Assembly: GCA_944392965.1 (NCBI GenBank)
Contig: CALXYM010000004.1
Span: 1-64,000 of the forward strand
Reading direction: 5' to 3'
Source: an uncultured Spirochaetaceae bacterium
GTDB taxonomy: Bacteria > Spirochaetota > Spirochaetia > Sphaerochaetales > Sphaerochaetaceae
Length of the DNA: 64,000 nucleotides
Under the pieces are notes generated by a model. The model had not been told where the DNA came from, ran no database searches, and was given only the letters and a program-made list of their open reading frames with translations. The first letter of the stretch is position 1. Each line of letters opens with the position of its first letter. Below are positions 45,416-54,609 of the stretch, piece after piece. The translations under genes and the position numbers were made by a program.

Positions 45416-46380
45416 GGAAATTACTTGTAGTAATCCTGATTGCAATCACATTCTCCTCCTGCGAATACTTTCTTGGAGGAGGAATTACAGTAGAACCGAA
45501 AGTATACATGGTCGCAATTGGCATCGGTTATGAGCACTCTGCAGACATATCAAGACTGAAATACACGAAGAGCGACATGAATGCCCTCTCAGCACAGATA
45601 GCAAACCTCCTGGAGGGAAAGATGGATTATGAAATTCTCACCTGTTCCGATGAAGAGGATGGCCTTACGCTCAGGAGAATGACTTCTGGAGGAGAGAGGG
45701 AAACGCTGTACGTGTGGGAGAATGGAATAGTAGATACAAAGACCCTCTCAATGGCTCTGGATAACTCCCTTTCAAAAGCTGAGGATGGGGATGTCATGAT
45801 CTTCTACTATGCAGGACATGGAGATGATGAGACAGGCTGCCTCGCTTATACCTACGAATACGGGACGAATAAGTATGAGACGATCTCAGTCAGAGATCTG
45901 TATGATGATATGTTAAGCCGGTGGAAAGGAAGAAAACTCCTGCTTCTCGACTCGTGCTTCAGCGGAAACTTCATAGAAAACGGGGATCTGGCTCCAACTC
46001 ATACCTATGATGAGAAAGGAAATCTGACAGTATTCAATCCGATAGGTTCCATGGAACTGTCATGGCAGATGCTCAAGGGGAAGGACAATGCGAAACCTGA
46101 TGTATACGTAATATCGGGAGCAAGCAGGGATCAGATGACATATGAAGGTGTTGACGGGATTGAACATGGCTTATTCACCTATGCACTCCTGAGATATCTC
46201 GATTACGATACACAAATGGAGGAAGCTACATACACGACGAAGTTCGATGGGAAATATATAAGCGTCTCCGACCTTTATAACGGGATTATCGACAACTTTC
46301 CAAATCAGAACTATTTCAAGCGCAGTACTCCGAATACGACGCCATCAAGATTCGACATGATCCTCTTTGATTTCAGATAG
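45412..46380 (+). CDS. Caspase-fold (peptidase C14) lipoprotein
   Basis: 322 residues. N-terminal lipobox FSSC (Cys near residue 15) after a hydrophobic stretch (KLLVVILIAITFSSC), so the protein is exported and lipidated. The caspase catalytic pair is visible: His136 in FYYAGHGDD and Cys182 in LLLLDSCFSGNF, with the N-terminal strand VYMVAIGIGYE. Metacaspase-like proteins cut after Arg/Lys. Its partner upstream is a barrel-like protein. Converges on uvrB with an 8-nt overlap. Confidence 0.85.
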   Translation: MRKLLVVILIAITFSSCEYFLGGGITVEPKVYMVAIGIGYEHSADISRLKYTKSDMNALSAQIANLLEGKMDYEILTCSDEEDGLTLRRMTSGGERETLYVWENGIVDTKTLSMALDNSLSKAEDGDVMIFYYAGHGDDETGCLAYTYEYGTNKYETISVRDLYDDMLSRWKGRKLLLLDSCFSGNFIENGDLAPTHTYDEKGNLTVFNPIGSMELSWQMLKGKDNAKPDVYVISGASRDQMTYEGVDGIEHGLFTYALLRYLDYDTQMEEATYTTKFDGKYISVSDLYNGIIDNFPNQNYFKRSTPNTTPSRFDMILFDFR

Positions 46381-48385
46381 CCTTGTATTTTGCAAGTTCA
46401 TCACGAACCGCCGCGGCCTTCTCAAACTCAAGATTCTTGGCATATTCAAGCATCTGTTTCTCCAGGTCGCGGATATATTTCTTCCTGTCCTTCTCAACAA
46501 GGAGGTTGTAACCGGCCTTTCTTATCTTGATATCCTCTTTGGCCATCTCCTCCTTCTCCTCAGTATCACGCTCTATGATGTCCTCAATCGCCTTCTTCAC
46601 GGTCTTTGGAGTAATACCATGCTCCTCGTTATATGCACTCTGGACGGCTCTCCTATGTTCTGTCTCCTCAATGGCCTCCGCCATGGCATCACTGATCCTG
46701 TCAGCATACATTATCACCCGCCCATCAGCGTTTCTTGCAACCCTTCCTATCGTCTGGATAAGGGATGTCGCAGAGCGCAGGAACCCGATCTTATCCGCGT
46801 CAAGGATGGCACATAAGGATACCTCAGGAAGATCAAGGCCCTCACGAAGGAGGTTAATGCCGATAAGTACATCGTACTTACCTTTTCTCAGGTCTCTCAG
46901 GATTTCAACACGTTCTATCGTCTCAACCTCAGAATGGAGATATTGTACTTTCAAACCAAGAGATGAGAGATAATCGGTAAGATCCTCCGCCATCCTCTTT
47001 GTCAGCGTAGTCACAATCGTACGCTCTCCCTTTTCAATGGTTTTACGAATCTCACCATAAAGATCCTCCATCTGTCCCTCGGTACTACGTACTTCAATCT
47101 TCGGATCAAGAAGTCCTGTCGGCCTGATAAGCTGCTCAACAATCTGGCTTGATTCCCTCTTCTCTCTCTCCCCGGGAGTTGCAGAGACATAGATTCTCTG
47201 GCCCACCTTATGATCAAACTCATCATATTTCAGTGGCCGGTTATCGAGCGCGGAGGGCAGACGGAACCCGTAATTCACAAGATTGAGCTTGCGCGAACGG
47301 TCCCCTTCATACATTGCTCCGATCTGAGGAAGGGTGACGTGTGACTCATCTATGAATGTGACGAAATCATCGGGGAAATAGTCAAGAAGAACGGCAGGTC
47401 TCTCCCCGGGAGCTCTGCCAGAAAGGGGGCGTGAATAGTTCTCGATACCAGAACAGTGCCCTGTCTCAGCAAGCATTTCAAGATCATATTCGACCCGAGT
47501 CTTTATTCTCTCAGCCTCGACAAGTTTTCCAAGGCTCTTGAAATACTCCACCCTCTCCTCTTTCTCCTCATTGATCCTCTCAATGCCCTTTTTTATATAA
47601 CTGTCAGGAAGGACGAACTGTTTTGCAGGATAGAGCGTAAGGGATTCCACGGACTCATAACGCTCCCCTGTGAGGGGATTGAACCATGTGATATCTGTAA
47701 TCTCATCCCAGTCAAGGCTTATCCTGAAAGCCGTCTCGAGATATGCAGGATATATCTCGATGACATCACCTCTGCTTCTGAAGGTACCACGTTCAAGGGA
47801 GAATTCATTACGTTCGTAAAGCATTCTTGACAGCTGTGCGAACTCCTTCTTATGGTCGAACACATCTCCCGTGTTATATGTATGAACCATGTCGGTAAGG
47901 GCGACAGGGTTTCCAAGTCCGTAAATACAGGAGACTGTTGCAACTACGATGACATCCCTCCTCTCAAGCAGAGAGAAAGAAGCAGCAAGGCGCAGACGGT
48001 CTATCTCATCGTTTATATCCGTCTCCTTCTCGATGTAAAGGTCTTTCCCCGGAACATACGCCTCCGGCTGGTAATAATCATAGGTCGATACGAAATACTC
48101 AACGGCGTTATCGGGAAAGAATGTCTTGAACTCCCTGTAAAGCTGGGCAGAGAGTGTCTTGTTATGTGAAAGAATCAGCGTCGGTTTCTGTATCTTCTCG
48201 ATGAGTTTCGCCATCGTAAACGTCTTGCCAGAACCTGTAACTCCTTTAAGCGTCTGAGCCCTGTCACCCTCTAAATATCCTCTGTAGAGGCTTTCAACGG
48301 CATCCTTCTGGTCACCCGCCATGTCAAAAGATGAAACGACCTTGAACGGCTTCGATTTACCCGTCTGGAAATTCAACTCACTCAT
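46373..48385 (-). CDS. uvrB: Excinuclease ABC subunit B
   Basis: 670 residues; damage-verifying helicase of nucleotide excision repair. Walker A GVTGSGKTFTMAKL, the beta-hairpin YDYYQPEAYVPG, DESHVTLPQIGAMYEGDRSRK, helicase motif VI QTIGRVARN and a C-terminal UVR domain (EKQMLEYAKNLEFEKAAAVRDEL). The ATG at 48385 follows GAGGTGG and overlaps the htrA stop (ATGA); a GTG upstream is less likely. Confidence 0.96.
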   Translation of the reverse strand: MSELNFQTGKSKPFKVVSSFDMAGDQKDAVESLYRGYLEGDRAQTLKGVTGSGKTFTMAKLIEKIQKPTLILSHNKTLSAQLYREFKTFFPDNAVEYFVSTYDYYQPEAYVPGKDLYIEKETDINDEIDRLRLAASFSLLERRDVIVVATVSCIYGLGNPVALTDMVHTYNTGDVFDHKKEFAQLSRMLYERNEFSLERGTFRSRGDVIEIYPAYLETAFRISLDWDEITDITWFNPLTGERYESVESLTLYPAKQFVLPDSYIKKGIERINEEKEERVEYFKSLGKLVEAERIKTRVEYDLEMLAETGHCSGIENYSRPLSGRAPGERPAVLLDYFPDDFVTFIDESHVTLPQIGAMYEGDRSRKLNLVNYGFRLPSALDNRPLKYDEFDHKVGQRIYVSATPGEREKRESSQIVEQLIRPTGLLDPKIEVRSTEGQMEDLYGEIRKTIEKGERTIVTTLTKRMAEDLTDYLSSLGLKVQYLHSEVETIERVEILRDLRKGKYDVLIGINLLREGLDLPEVSLCAILDADKIGFLRSATSLIQTIGRVARNADGRVIMYADRISDAMAEAIEETEHRRAVQSAYNEEHGITPKTVKKAIEDIIERDTEEKEEMAKEDIKIRKAGYNLLVEKDRKKYIRDLEKQMLEYAKNLEFEKAAAVRDELAKYKAI

Positions 48386-49623
48386 CTGATTACCCACCTC
48401 ATGCTTTCTTCATTCTGCTCAACGAGATTCGTTTTCAAAACGATTCTCCGTCCAGAACGGAATACGGTTACATCAATCTCATCCCCTCTCTCTGTTCCAA
48501 AGAGAGTGCTGAAATAATCGGCATACCCCCTTATGGGAACCCCGTTGATCTCGACGATAACATCCCCACCAAGATATATCATGGAATCCCCGTACTGGGC
48601 CATCTCTCGCCCACCTCTAATTCCTGCTTTCTCTGCCTCTCCGGAAGGGATGACCTGACTTACCAGGAGCCCCTCGTTTATAGGAAGATCAAGATATGAG
48701 ACTATCTGCGGATTGAGTTCCACTGTCGTCACATCGAGCATGCCCCGGTGTACAGCTCCATCTGAGATTATCGCACGGGCCACCATCTCCACCGTATCTG
48801 ATGGTATTGCAAAAGATATCCCCTGTGCACTTCCCGTCGTCGTATATATTGAGGAGATAAGTCCGATCAGATCCCCACGGCTGTCAAGCAGAGGGCCTCC
48901 ACTATTACCAGGATTTATGAAATTGTCAGTCTGGATAAGTGCGGGGATAATCATGCCATCAGAAGTGAAAAGCGAACGTCCTACCCCGGATATCACACCT
49001 GCGCTCATGCTCCAGGTATATCCATACGGATTTCCAATCGCGATCGCCCTGCTTCCTACCACAGGTTCATGTTCTGCGAACGTGATGGGTTTCAATCCAG
49101 TGCGCTCAGTCTTTATCACAGCAAGGTCGGTAAGGCTGTCAGAGCCTACTAGGACAGCCTCACTGCTCGTTCCATCATAGAAGTTCACGCTGCAGCTGTC
49201 ACTGCTTTCCAGGACATGGAGATTCGTCACTATATATCCGTCTTCCGAGATTATGACTCCGGAAGCCTGGCTCTCATCACTTAGACTACTTGAGCTTATG
49301 ATCTGTACCGTAGATTCCTTCGCCTTGTCATATGCTGCTATGTCGCTCCGCTCTCCTTCCTGGAACGTCCATGCTCCCCTTCCGTTGAGATAAAGATCGA
49401 CATCACCATAATTCATGCTCTCAGTCGGAATACCCGCCAGATCAAACAGCCCTTTTTCTCCCCTCTCACTTACTACACTCTCCAAGGCCGTGCGTAGTTC
49501 CTCCTCCTTCGCATTCCTGTAGACGTCCGCCGTCCAGAAAGCAAGAAGGATTAGAATTACGATCAGTATGACACCTGAGAGAATGAATAATAAAGTCCTT
49601 GATGGAATCCTGTCCCTGTCCAT
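48382..49623 (-). CDS. HtrA/DegP-like serine protease
   Basis: 413 residues: one N-terminal membrane helix (LLFILSGVILIVILILLAFW), trypsin-like domain with triad His136 (VTNLHVLE), Asp166 (SLTDLAVIK) and Ser241 (NPGNSGGPL), then a C-terminal PDZ domain. Quality-control or signalling protease of the envelope. The ATG at 49623 starts the membrane anchor; no ribosome site is present and TATTTT lies 7 nt upstream, so the mRNA may be leaderless. Coupled to uvrB by a 4-nt overlap. Confidence 0.92.
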   Translation of the reverse strand: MDRDRIPSRTLLFILSGVILIVILILLAFWTADVYRNAKEEELRTALESVVSERGEKGLFDLAGIPTESMNYGDVDLYLNGRGAWTFQEGERSDIAAYDKAKESTVQIISSSSLSDESQASGVIISEDGYIVTNLHVLESSDSCSVNFYDGTSSEAVLVGSDSLTDLAVIKTERTGLKPITFAEHEPVVGSRAIAIGNPYGYTWSMSAGVISGVGRSLFTSDGMIIPALIQTDNFINPGNSGGPLLDSRGDLIGLISSIYTTTGSAQGISFAIPSDTVEMVARAIISDGAVHRGMLDVTTVELNPQIVSYLDLPINEGLLVSQVIPSGEAEKAGIRGGREMAQYGDSMIYLGGDVIVEINGVPIRGYADYFSTLFGTERGDEIDVTVFRSGRRIVLKTNLVEQNEESMRWVIR

Positions 49624-49670
49624 ATTTGATAAAATAACACAAAATAAGTCTTTTGTAATAATATATACGT

Positions 49671-50447
49671 ATGGAGGAAGCCAAATACAACAGTGCCGCA
49701 TGGGATGAGGAGGCAAGGAAGGGTAATTACTGGACACTTCCTGTAAATGAGGATGAAGTACAAAAGGCGAAAAATGGAGAGCCTTTTGTCAGACTGACCC
49801 CAGCATCCTACGTTAAGTCATCCTGGATTGAAGGAATGAAAGGAAAGGACGTTCTCCTCCTTGCATCTGCAGGAGGCCAGCAGACCGTATTATTATCGGC
49901 ATTCGGTGCGAATGTACTGAGCATCGACATATCGCCGGAACAGGTGAAAAAGGATAATGAGACGCTGAGAAAGTTCGCCCTGAACGGCTCTGCCATCGTG
50001 GGAGACATGTGTTCTCTTGATACTGTGGCATCCTCATCCTTCGACTATGTGTTCATTCCCCATTCAATAAACTTCATATCACGTCTTGATGGACTATACA
50101 GTGAAGTAGACAGGGTTCTAAAAAAGAATGGTCACTTCCTATTCGGCACGGCAAACCCCGTTTTGTACATATTCGATGAAAAGAAGGAGGAGAAGGGAAA
50201 ACTGAAAGTCAAATATACTCTTCCCTTCTCCGATGAGAGGAGCAAGAGCAGAAAGGAGGTGGAACGCATGATCCGAGAGAAGGACACATTCGAGTCAAGC
50301 CATACACTTGACTCGATCCTCTCTCCTCTTTTTGAAAGGGGCTATCATCTTATAGACTTCTACAGTGATTATTCCCTCAATGATACCGTAGACTCATTCA
50401 TCCATGATAGTTTTCTGGCATTCAACTTCCTTAAATGCCGACTCTGA
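49671..50447 (+). CDS. SAM-dependent methyltransferase
   Basis: 258 residues; Rossmann methyltransferase with VLLLASAGGQQTVLLSAFGA (motif I, degenerate) and VLSIDISPEQV, and SFDYVFIPHSINFI. Resembles UbiE/COQ5-like enzymes with an unusual N-terminal lid region (WDEEARKGNYWTLPVN). Substrate unknown. No clear ribosome site. Divergent from htrA by 47 nt; convergent with apbE. Confidence 0.82.
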   Translation: MEEAKYNSAAWDEEARKGNYWTLPVNEDEVQKAKNGEPFVRLTPASYVKSSWIEGMKGKDVLLLASAGGQQTVLLSAFGANVLSIDISPEQVKKDNETLRKFALNGSAIVGDMCSLDTVASSSFDYVFIPHSINFISRLDGLYSEVDRVLKKNGHFLFGTANPVLYIFDEKKEEKGKLKVKYTLPFSDERSKSRKEVERMIREKDTFESSHTLDSILSPLFERGYHLIDFYSDYSLNDTVDSFIHDSFLAFNFLKCRL

Positions 50448-51399
50448 TCTCCTCTCCAGATAAAGTGAGGAACACGGCTTTCACCCCATAGCTATTCACG
50501 AGATCCACTGCTTTTTCCGATCCAAGAACGAATGTGGCCGTTGAGAGCATGTCCGCGAGGGTTGAATCGGGTGTGATTATCGAGGTGGATATCAGATCCG
50601 AAACGGCAGGGAAACCGGTGGAAGAATCAAGTATATGATGGTATACGGTACCATGCGTATCGGTAAACAGCCGTTCATATCCTCCACTGGTGACAACAGA
50701 TGTATCCCGACACACGACGGTTGTATAATATCCTCCATGTGCACTATTGGGATCCTGTAGACCGACAGTCCAGTCTTTACCATCAGGACGGGCTCCGATC
50801 ATATAGACATTACCACCGAGGTTGATAATCGCACTTTCTGTTCCGTTTTTCCTCAGATATGCAGCTATCTTATCAGCCACATACCCTTTACCAACTGCTC
50901 CGAGATCTATTTTCATACCTTCTGTAAGGAATGCAACACTCTTATCATCCTTATCCAGGACTATGTCATGCCAGTCAAGCAGGAAAAGAGTACTCTCAAT
51001 CTCCTCATCCGAAGGCCGGCGTGCATTCTCTCCTCCTATTCCCCAGAGTGTAACCAGAGGTCCAACTGCTATATTAAACGCCCCAGAGCTTGCCTCACTA
51101 ACGCCATAGGCATAAGAAAGGAGGGAAAACAGCTCATCACTTACATTGACAGGATGGGAAGCGGCATTCGCATTGACATAGGATATCTCGCTTTCTGGAT
51201 CATACATGTCTATGATTTTCGCAGTCTCATCTATGATATCAAAAGCACCATCAAGGAGAGCCTCATCCTCCGCAGTATATACTGTAATAGAACAGATGGT
51301 ATCCATCCTCAGCTCTGTACGTGTTCTCGGTTCATTGCTCTCACATGAGGTGAAAGCAAAAGCTATAAGGATCAACAGAACAGAAAATGCTCTCCTCAT
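50431..51399 (-). CDS. apbE: FAD:protein FMN transferase (ApbE), lipoprotein
   Basis: 322 residues; lipobox FTSC near residue 19. Transfers FMN to Thr/Ser of Na+-pumping NADH dehydrogenase, RnfG-type or other flavoproteins, outside the cytoplasmic membrane. Family marks: RMDTICSITVYT, DLGAVGKGYVADKI, AIINLGGNVYMIG and SVVTSGGYERLF. Overlaps the upstream sugar-kinase-like gene by 4 nt (ATGA). Confidence 0.94.
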   Translation of the reverse strand: MRRAFSVLLILIAFAFTSCESNEPRTRTELRMDTICSITVYTAEDEALLDGAFDIIDETAKIIDMYDPESEISYVNANAASHPVNVSDELFSLLSYAYGVSEASSGAFNIAVGPLVTLWGIGGENARRPSDEEIESTLFLLDWHDIVLDKDDKSVAFLTEGMKIDLGAVGKGYVADKIAAYLRKNGTESAIINLGGNVYMIGARPDGKDWTVGLQDPNSAHGGYYTTVVCRDTSVVTSGGYERLFTDTHGTVYHHILDSSTGFPAVSDLISTSIITPDSTLADMLSTATFVLGSEKAVDLVNSYGVKAVFLTLSGEEIRVGI

Positions 51400-52187
51400 A
51401 ATGATGCTAAAAATGCCTCAATAATGGATGAGTCGATATCATAATTCTCCATATCCTTTCCATCAGGAGGAAGGAATGATGAGGTTTCCAAATATGAGAG
51501 AAGAGATGAAGCAAAATCAGAATCATCGAGTTCAGGAACATCGCTAAAGAGAGAGACAACCTCCCCAGCTTTATAAAGTTCTAGACTTCCCTTCCCTTTT
51601 AAGATGACGAACCGTCCGTTTTTAAGAACATCTTCATTCATACTCTCATCCTTCATCAGGAAAAGATCAGTATATGGCAGAAGATTAGAGAGGGACCGCT
51701 TCAGTACGGGGCTCTCTGAAGCCTCATTCAGATCCACACATATGAAAGGACGGGGAGATATGAAAAGAGTCTGATCTATGAACGAGGATGCTGTGGGATT
51801 GACACCAAGTGTCCTGGTACTCAGATGAACGGCTTTGATATTCGTATGCAAGGAAAGTGCAAGCTGTAGTTTCTCAGAGTCAAGGAAAGCAGAAGCGGAA
51901 GATGAGAAGAAATCAGATCTTGATCCATCTAAGAATTCTATCTCCACATTCGTCTTGAATGGTAGACGCACGAGATCGGAATCGAAGAGGACCTCATCCA
52001 CGACAAGCTGCTCAACGATGAGAGAACCCATCCGGTCACCCCCGAGTGGACAGAAGAGTGCGGGAAACAAGCCTTTTGAGGCTATCTTACTCGCAACATG
52101 ATAACCATAGCCTGATACGTTAGCTTTAAAATCATTTTCCACCTCCTCTCTGAAAGACAAGGAGGCATCACCCATAATTGCAATCAT
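51396..52187 (-). CDS. PfkB-like protein with degenerate active site
   Basis: 263 residues, shorter than usual for the family. N-terminal GYGYHVASKIASKG and CPLGGDRMG match ribokinase/PfkB proteins. The usual C-terminal catalytic GAGD is replaced by LDDSDFASSLL: the glycine anion hole is lost though an Asp remains. It may be inactive or act on a changed substrate. Followed by apbE with a 4-nt overlap, an uncommon pairing. Confidence 0.7.
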   Translation of the reverse strand: MIAIMGDASLSFREEVENDFKANVSGYGYHVASKIASKGLFPALFCPLGGDRMGSLIVEQLVVDEVLFDSDLVRLPFKTNVEIEFLDGSRSDFFSSSASAFLDSEKLQLALSLHTNIKAVHLSTRTLGVNPTASSFIDQTLFISPRPFICVDLNEASESPVLKRSLSNLLPYTDLFLMKDESMNEDVLKNGRFVILKGKGSLELYKAGEVVSLFSDVPELDDSDFASSLLSYLETSSFLPPDGKDMENYDIDSSIIEAFLASL

Positions 52188-52257
52188 GGCATTATACTAA
52201 CTTGAATGGCATTTCCTCTCAAGTACGGAATTTCCAGAGATGAACGAATACTTCTCC

Positions 52258-52292
52258 TTGAACAATATCTGTCCCACGTGTAAAATCTTCGC
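52258..52292 (+). promoter_or_regulatory. Promoter of the gene at 52293, predicted leaderless
   Basis: TTGAAC (52258-52263), 17-nt spacer, TAAAAT (52281-52286), then six bases to the ATG. There is no room for a ribosome site. Confidence 0.6.
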
Positions 52293-52706
52293 ATGCAGAT
52301 AAAAAAGACGGATTGGATAAACAAGCCGGAAAAGGTGATTACCCGTGCCCACAGTCTCAGGTTCACGACGGATAAAAGAACCATAATCCTCTACACGCTG
52401 GAAGAAGAGGGCAATCTGAAACTTATACGACATAGCAAATCCACATCCTTTGTGATGCTGCATACGAAAGAAGACCGGATAATATTCTCTGATAATTGCA
52501 TAGATGTAAAGTTTTTCGGACTTAAAGAAAGGATATCTAAGGAAACAGGAGATATCCTCCTGATAGAAAAGAAAAAAAATATGATAACGTTCTCCTCTGA
52601 AAACGAGGTATTACTGGAGATATCAGCTCCCCCTTTCTCATCCTCAGCATCATTCGGTTTTCTTGTTGAACCATCAGAAGAAGAAATTATACTCGAATTT
52701 TTTTAA
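52293..52706 (+). CDS. Conserved-looking protein, unknown
   Basis: 137 residues, no recognised family, no signal peptide or membrane segment. Mostly predicted beta strands with Lys/Glu-rich turns (TTDKRTIILYTLEEEGNLKL, ITFSSENEVLLEISAPP). Strong promoter directly before the ATG. Between the PfkB-like gene (divergent) and glnS. Confidence 0.65.
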   Translation: MQIKKTDWINKPEKVITRAHSLRFTTDKRTIILYTLEEEGNLKLIRHSKSTSFVMLHTKEDRIIFSDNCIDVKFFGLKERISKETGDILLIEKKKNMITFSSENEVLLEISAPPFSSSASFGFLVEPSEEEIILEFF

Positions 52707-52742
52707 ATCAGAAGATTGATCTACGATAATTTTTCTATACTT

Positions 52743-52764
52743 CACGTTAATATAACATAACGTG
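52743..52764. promoter_or_regulatory. Inverted repeat upstream of glnS
   Basis: CACGTTA - ATATAACA - TAACGTG, a perfect 7-bp inverted repeat about 80 nt before glnS; it encloses a TATAAC. A second TTGCC/GGCAA hairpin lies at about 52813-52830, just before the AAGGAG site. Either could regulate glnS. Confidence 0.35.
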
Positions 52765-52844
52765 CGTTTACACACCTTTTCATAAATGGTAAAGTTAGCC
52801 AACAAATCTAAATTGCCCTTTGAAAGGCAAGTAAGGAGAGTGAA

Positions 52845-54539
52845 ATGGAAAACGTAAAAGAAGAGAGACCTCTTAACTTCCTAGAGAAGATCATCGAGGA
52901 TGATTTGAAGAACGGAAGAGTTCCAAACAACGAGATCGTAACAAGGTTTCCACCAGAGCCGAACGGCTATCTGCACATCGGACATATCAAGAGCATATGC
53001 ATAAACTTCGGACTCGCAGAAAAGTATGGTGGACGCTGTCATCTAAGACTTGACGACACAAACCCGGAAAAAGAAGACATGGAGTACATCGACTCAATCA
53101 AAGAGGATATCCGATGGCTCGGTTTCGACTGGGGAAAATACGAATACTACGCCTCAGACTATTATGATAAGCTATACGAGATCGCAGTAAACCTCATAAA
53201 AGAAGGCAAGGCGTATGTAGACTCACTCTCTGCAGAACAGATGAAGGAATACAGAGGTACGCTCACAGAACCAGGAAAGAACAGTCCGGACCGTGACCGT
53301 CCGATAGAAGAGAACCTCCGTCTTTTCGAAGAGATGAGGGAAGGAAAGCATCCCGAGGGTTCTTACACGTTAAGGGCGAAGATCGACATGGCAAGCCCGA
53401 ACATAAATTTAAGAGATCCTGCCCTTTACAGGATAAAATATGCTACCCATCCGAGAACTGGAGACAAGTGGTGCATCTATCCTATGTATGACTTCACCCA
53501 CCCTATCTCGGATGCGATAGAAGGAATTACTCACAGTATCTGCACCCTTGAGTTTGAGGACCACCGTCCCGCATATGACTGGGCAACTAGCATTGATGGC
53601 ATAGAACATACACCACACCAGTATGAGTTCGCGCGGTTGAATATAAACTATCTCCTCATGAGTAAGAGAAAGCTCTTATATCTTGTAAACAACCATTTCG
53701 TAACAGGCTGGGATGACCCGAGAATGCCGACTGTAAGTGGAATAAGGAGAAGAGGGTACTCCCCTGAGAGCATGAAGGATTTCGTAAGCCGTGTCGGAGT
53801 CGCGAAGGTCGAAGGCGTCGTTGATTACTCACTCATGGAATTCTGTGTCAGGGAGGATCTAAACAAGAGAGCGAAGAGGCTCATGGCCGTTCTTGATCCA
53901 CTACTGGTTATCATAGACAACTATCCAGAGGGCAAGACTGAATACTTCGAAGCTGAGGACAATCCCGAGGATGAGAACTCATCAAAGCATAAGGTGGCAT
54001 TCTCCAAGAACATCTACATCGAGAGAGAGGATTTCATGGAGAATCCGGTAAAGGGCTATCATAGACTCTATATCGGCAATGAGATAAGGCTCAAGCACGC
54101 CTACTACATTACTGCAACGAGTGTCGATAAGGATGAGAATGGCAACATTATCGCCGTACATGCGACATATGATCCAGAGAGCCGTGGTGGTACGACAGCT
54201 GATGGAAGGAAAGTAAAAGGCACAAGCCACTGGGTATCAAAAGAGCATGCCGTGACTGCGGAAGTAAGACAGTATGATAAGCTCTTCAAGGCTGAGAACC
54301 CGGGAGCTGCGACAGGTAATTATCTTGATGACCTGAATCCAGATTCTCTCATCGTCATTGAAAAGGCGTATGTTGAGCAAGAGGCGAAGAACGCGAAGAT
54401 TGGAGACTATCTGCAGTTCATCAGGAACGGTTACTACTGCGTAGACAGTAAGGACAGCAGCCCTGAGCATATGGTGTTCAACAGGACATGTACGCTCAAA
54501 GACAGCTGGGCGAAACAGAAAGCGAAAATGGGATTATAA
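52845..54539 (+). CDS. glnS: Glutaminyl-tRNA synthetase
   Basis: 564 residues; class I synthetase charging tRNA-Gln directly. HIGH motif PNGYLHIGH near residue 42, KMSKS-type LMSKRKL near 270, LRLDDTNPEKE, and the beta-barrel anticodon-binding domains (about 340-560). GlnRS rather than GluRS because of LNFLEKIIEDDLKNG and the EHTPHQYEFARLN region. AAGGAGAG before the ATG. Confidence 0.95.
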   Translation: MENVKEERPLNFLEKIIEDDLKNGRVPNNEIVTRFPPEPNGYLHIGHIKSICINFGLAEKYGGRCHLRLDDTNPEKEDMEYIDSIKEDIRWLGFDWGKYEYYASDYYDKLYEIAVNLIKEGKAYVDSLSAEQMKEYRGTLTEPGKNSPDRDRPIEENLRLFEEMREGKHPEGSYTLRAKIDMASPNINLRDPALYRIKYATHPRTGDKWCIYPMYDFTHPISDAIEGITHSICTLEFEDHRPAYDWATSIDGIEHTPHQYEFARLNINYLLMSKRKLLYLVNNHFVTGWDDPRMPTVSGIRRRGYSPESMKDFVSRVGVAKVEGVVDYSLMEFCVREDLNKRAKRLMAVLDPLLVIIDNYPEGKTEYFEAEDNPEDENSSKHKVAFSKNIYIEREDFMENPVKGYHRLYIGNEIRLKHAYYITATSVDKDENGNIIAVHATYDPESRGGTTADGRKVKGTSHWVSKEHAVTAEVRQYDKLFKAENPGAATGNYLDDLNPDSLIVIEKAYVEQEAKNAKIGDYLQFIRNGYYCVDSKDSSPEHMVFNRTCTLKDSWAKQKAKMGL

Positions 54540-54548
54540 ACAAGAGAG

Positions 54549-54583
54549 AAAAGGAGTTCATGCTTGAGCTCCTTTTCTTTTTT
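54549..54583 (+). terminator. glnS terminator
   Basis: AAAAGGAGTTC / GAGCTCCTTTT hairpin followed by CTTTTTT, 9 nt after glnS. Confidence 0.88.
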
Positions 54584-54609
54584 GAACACTTAGGCTATCA
54601 TACGGCACG

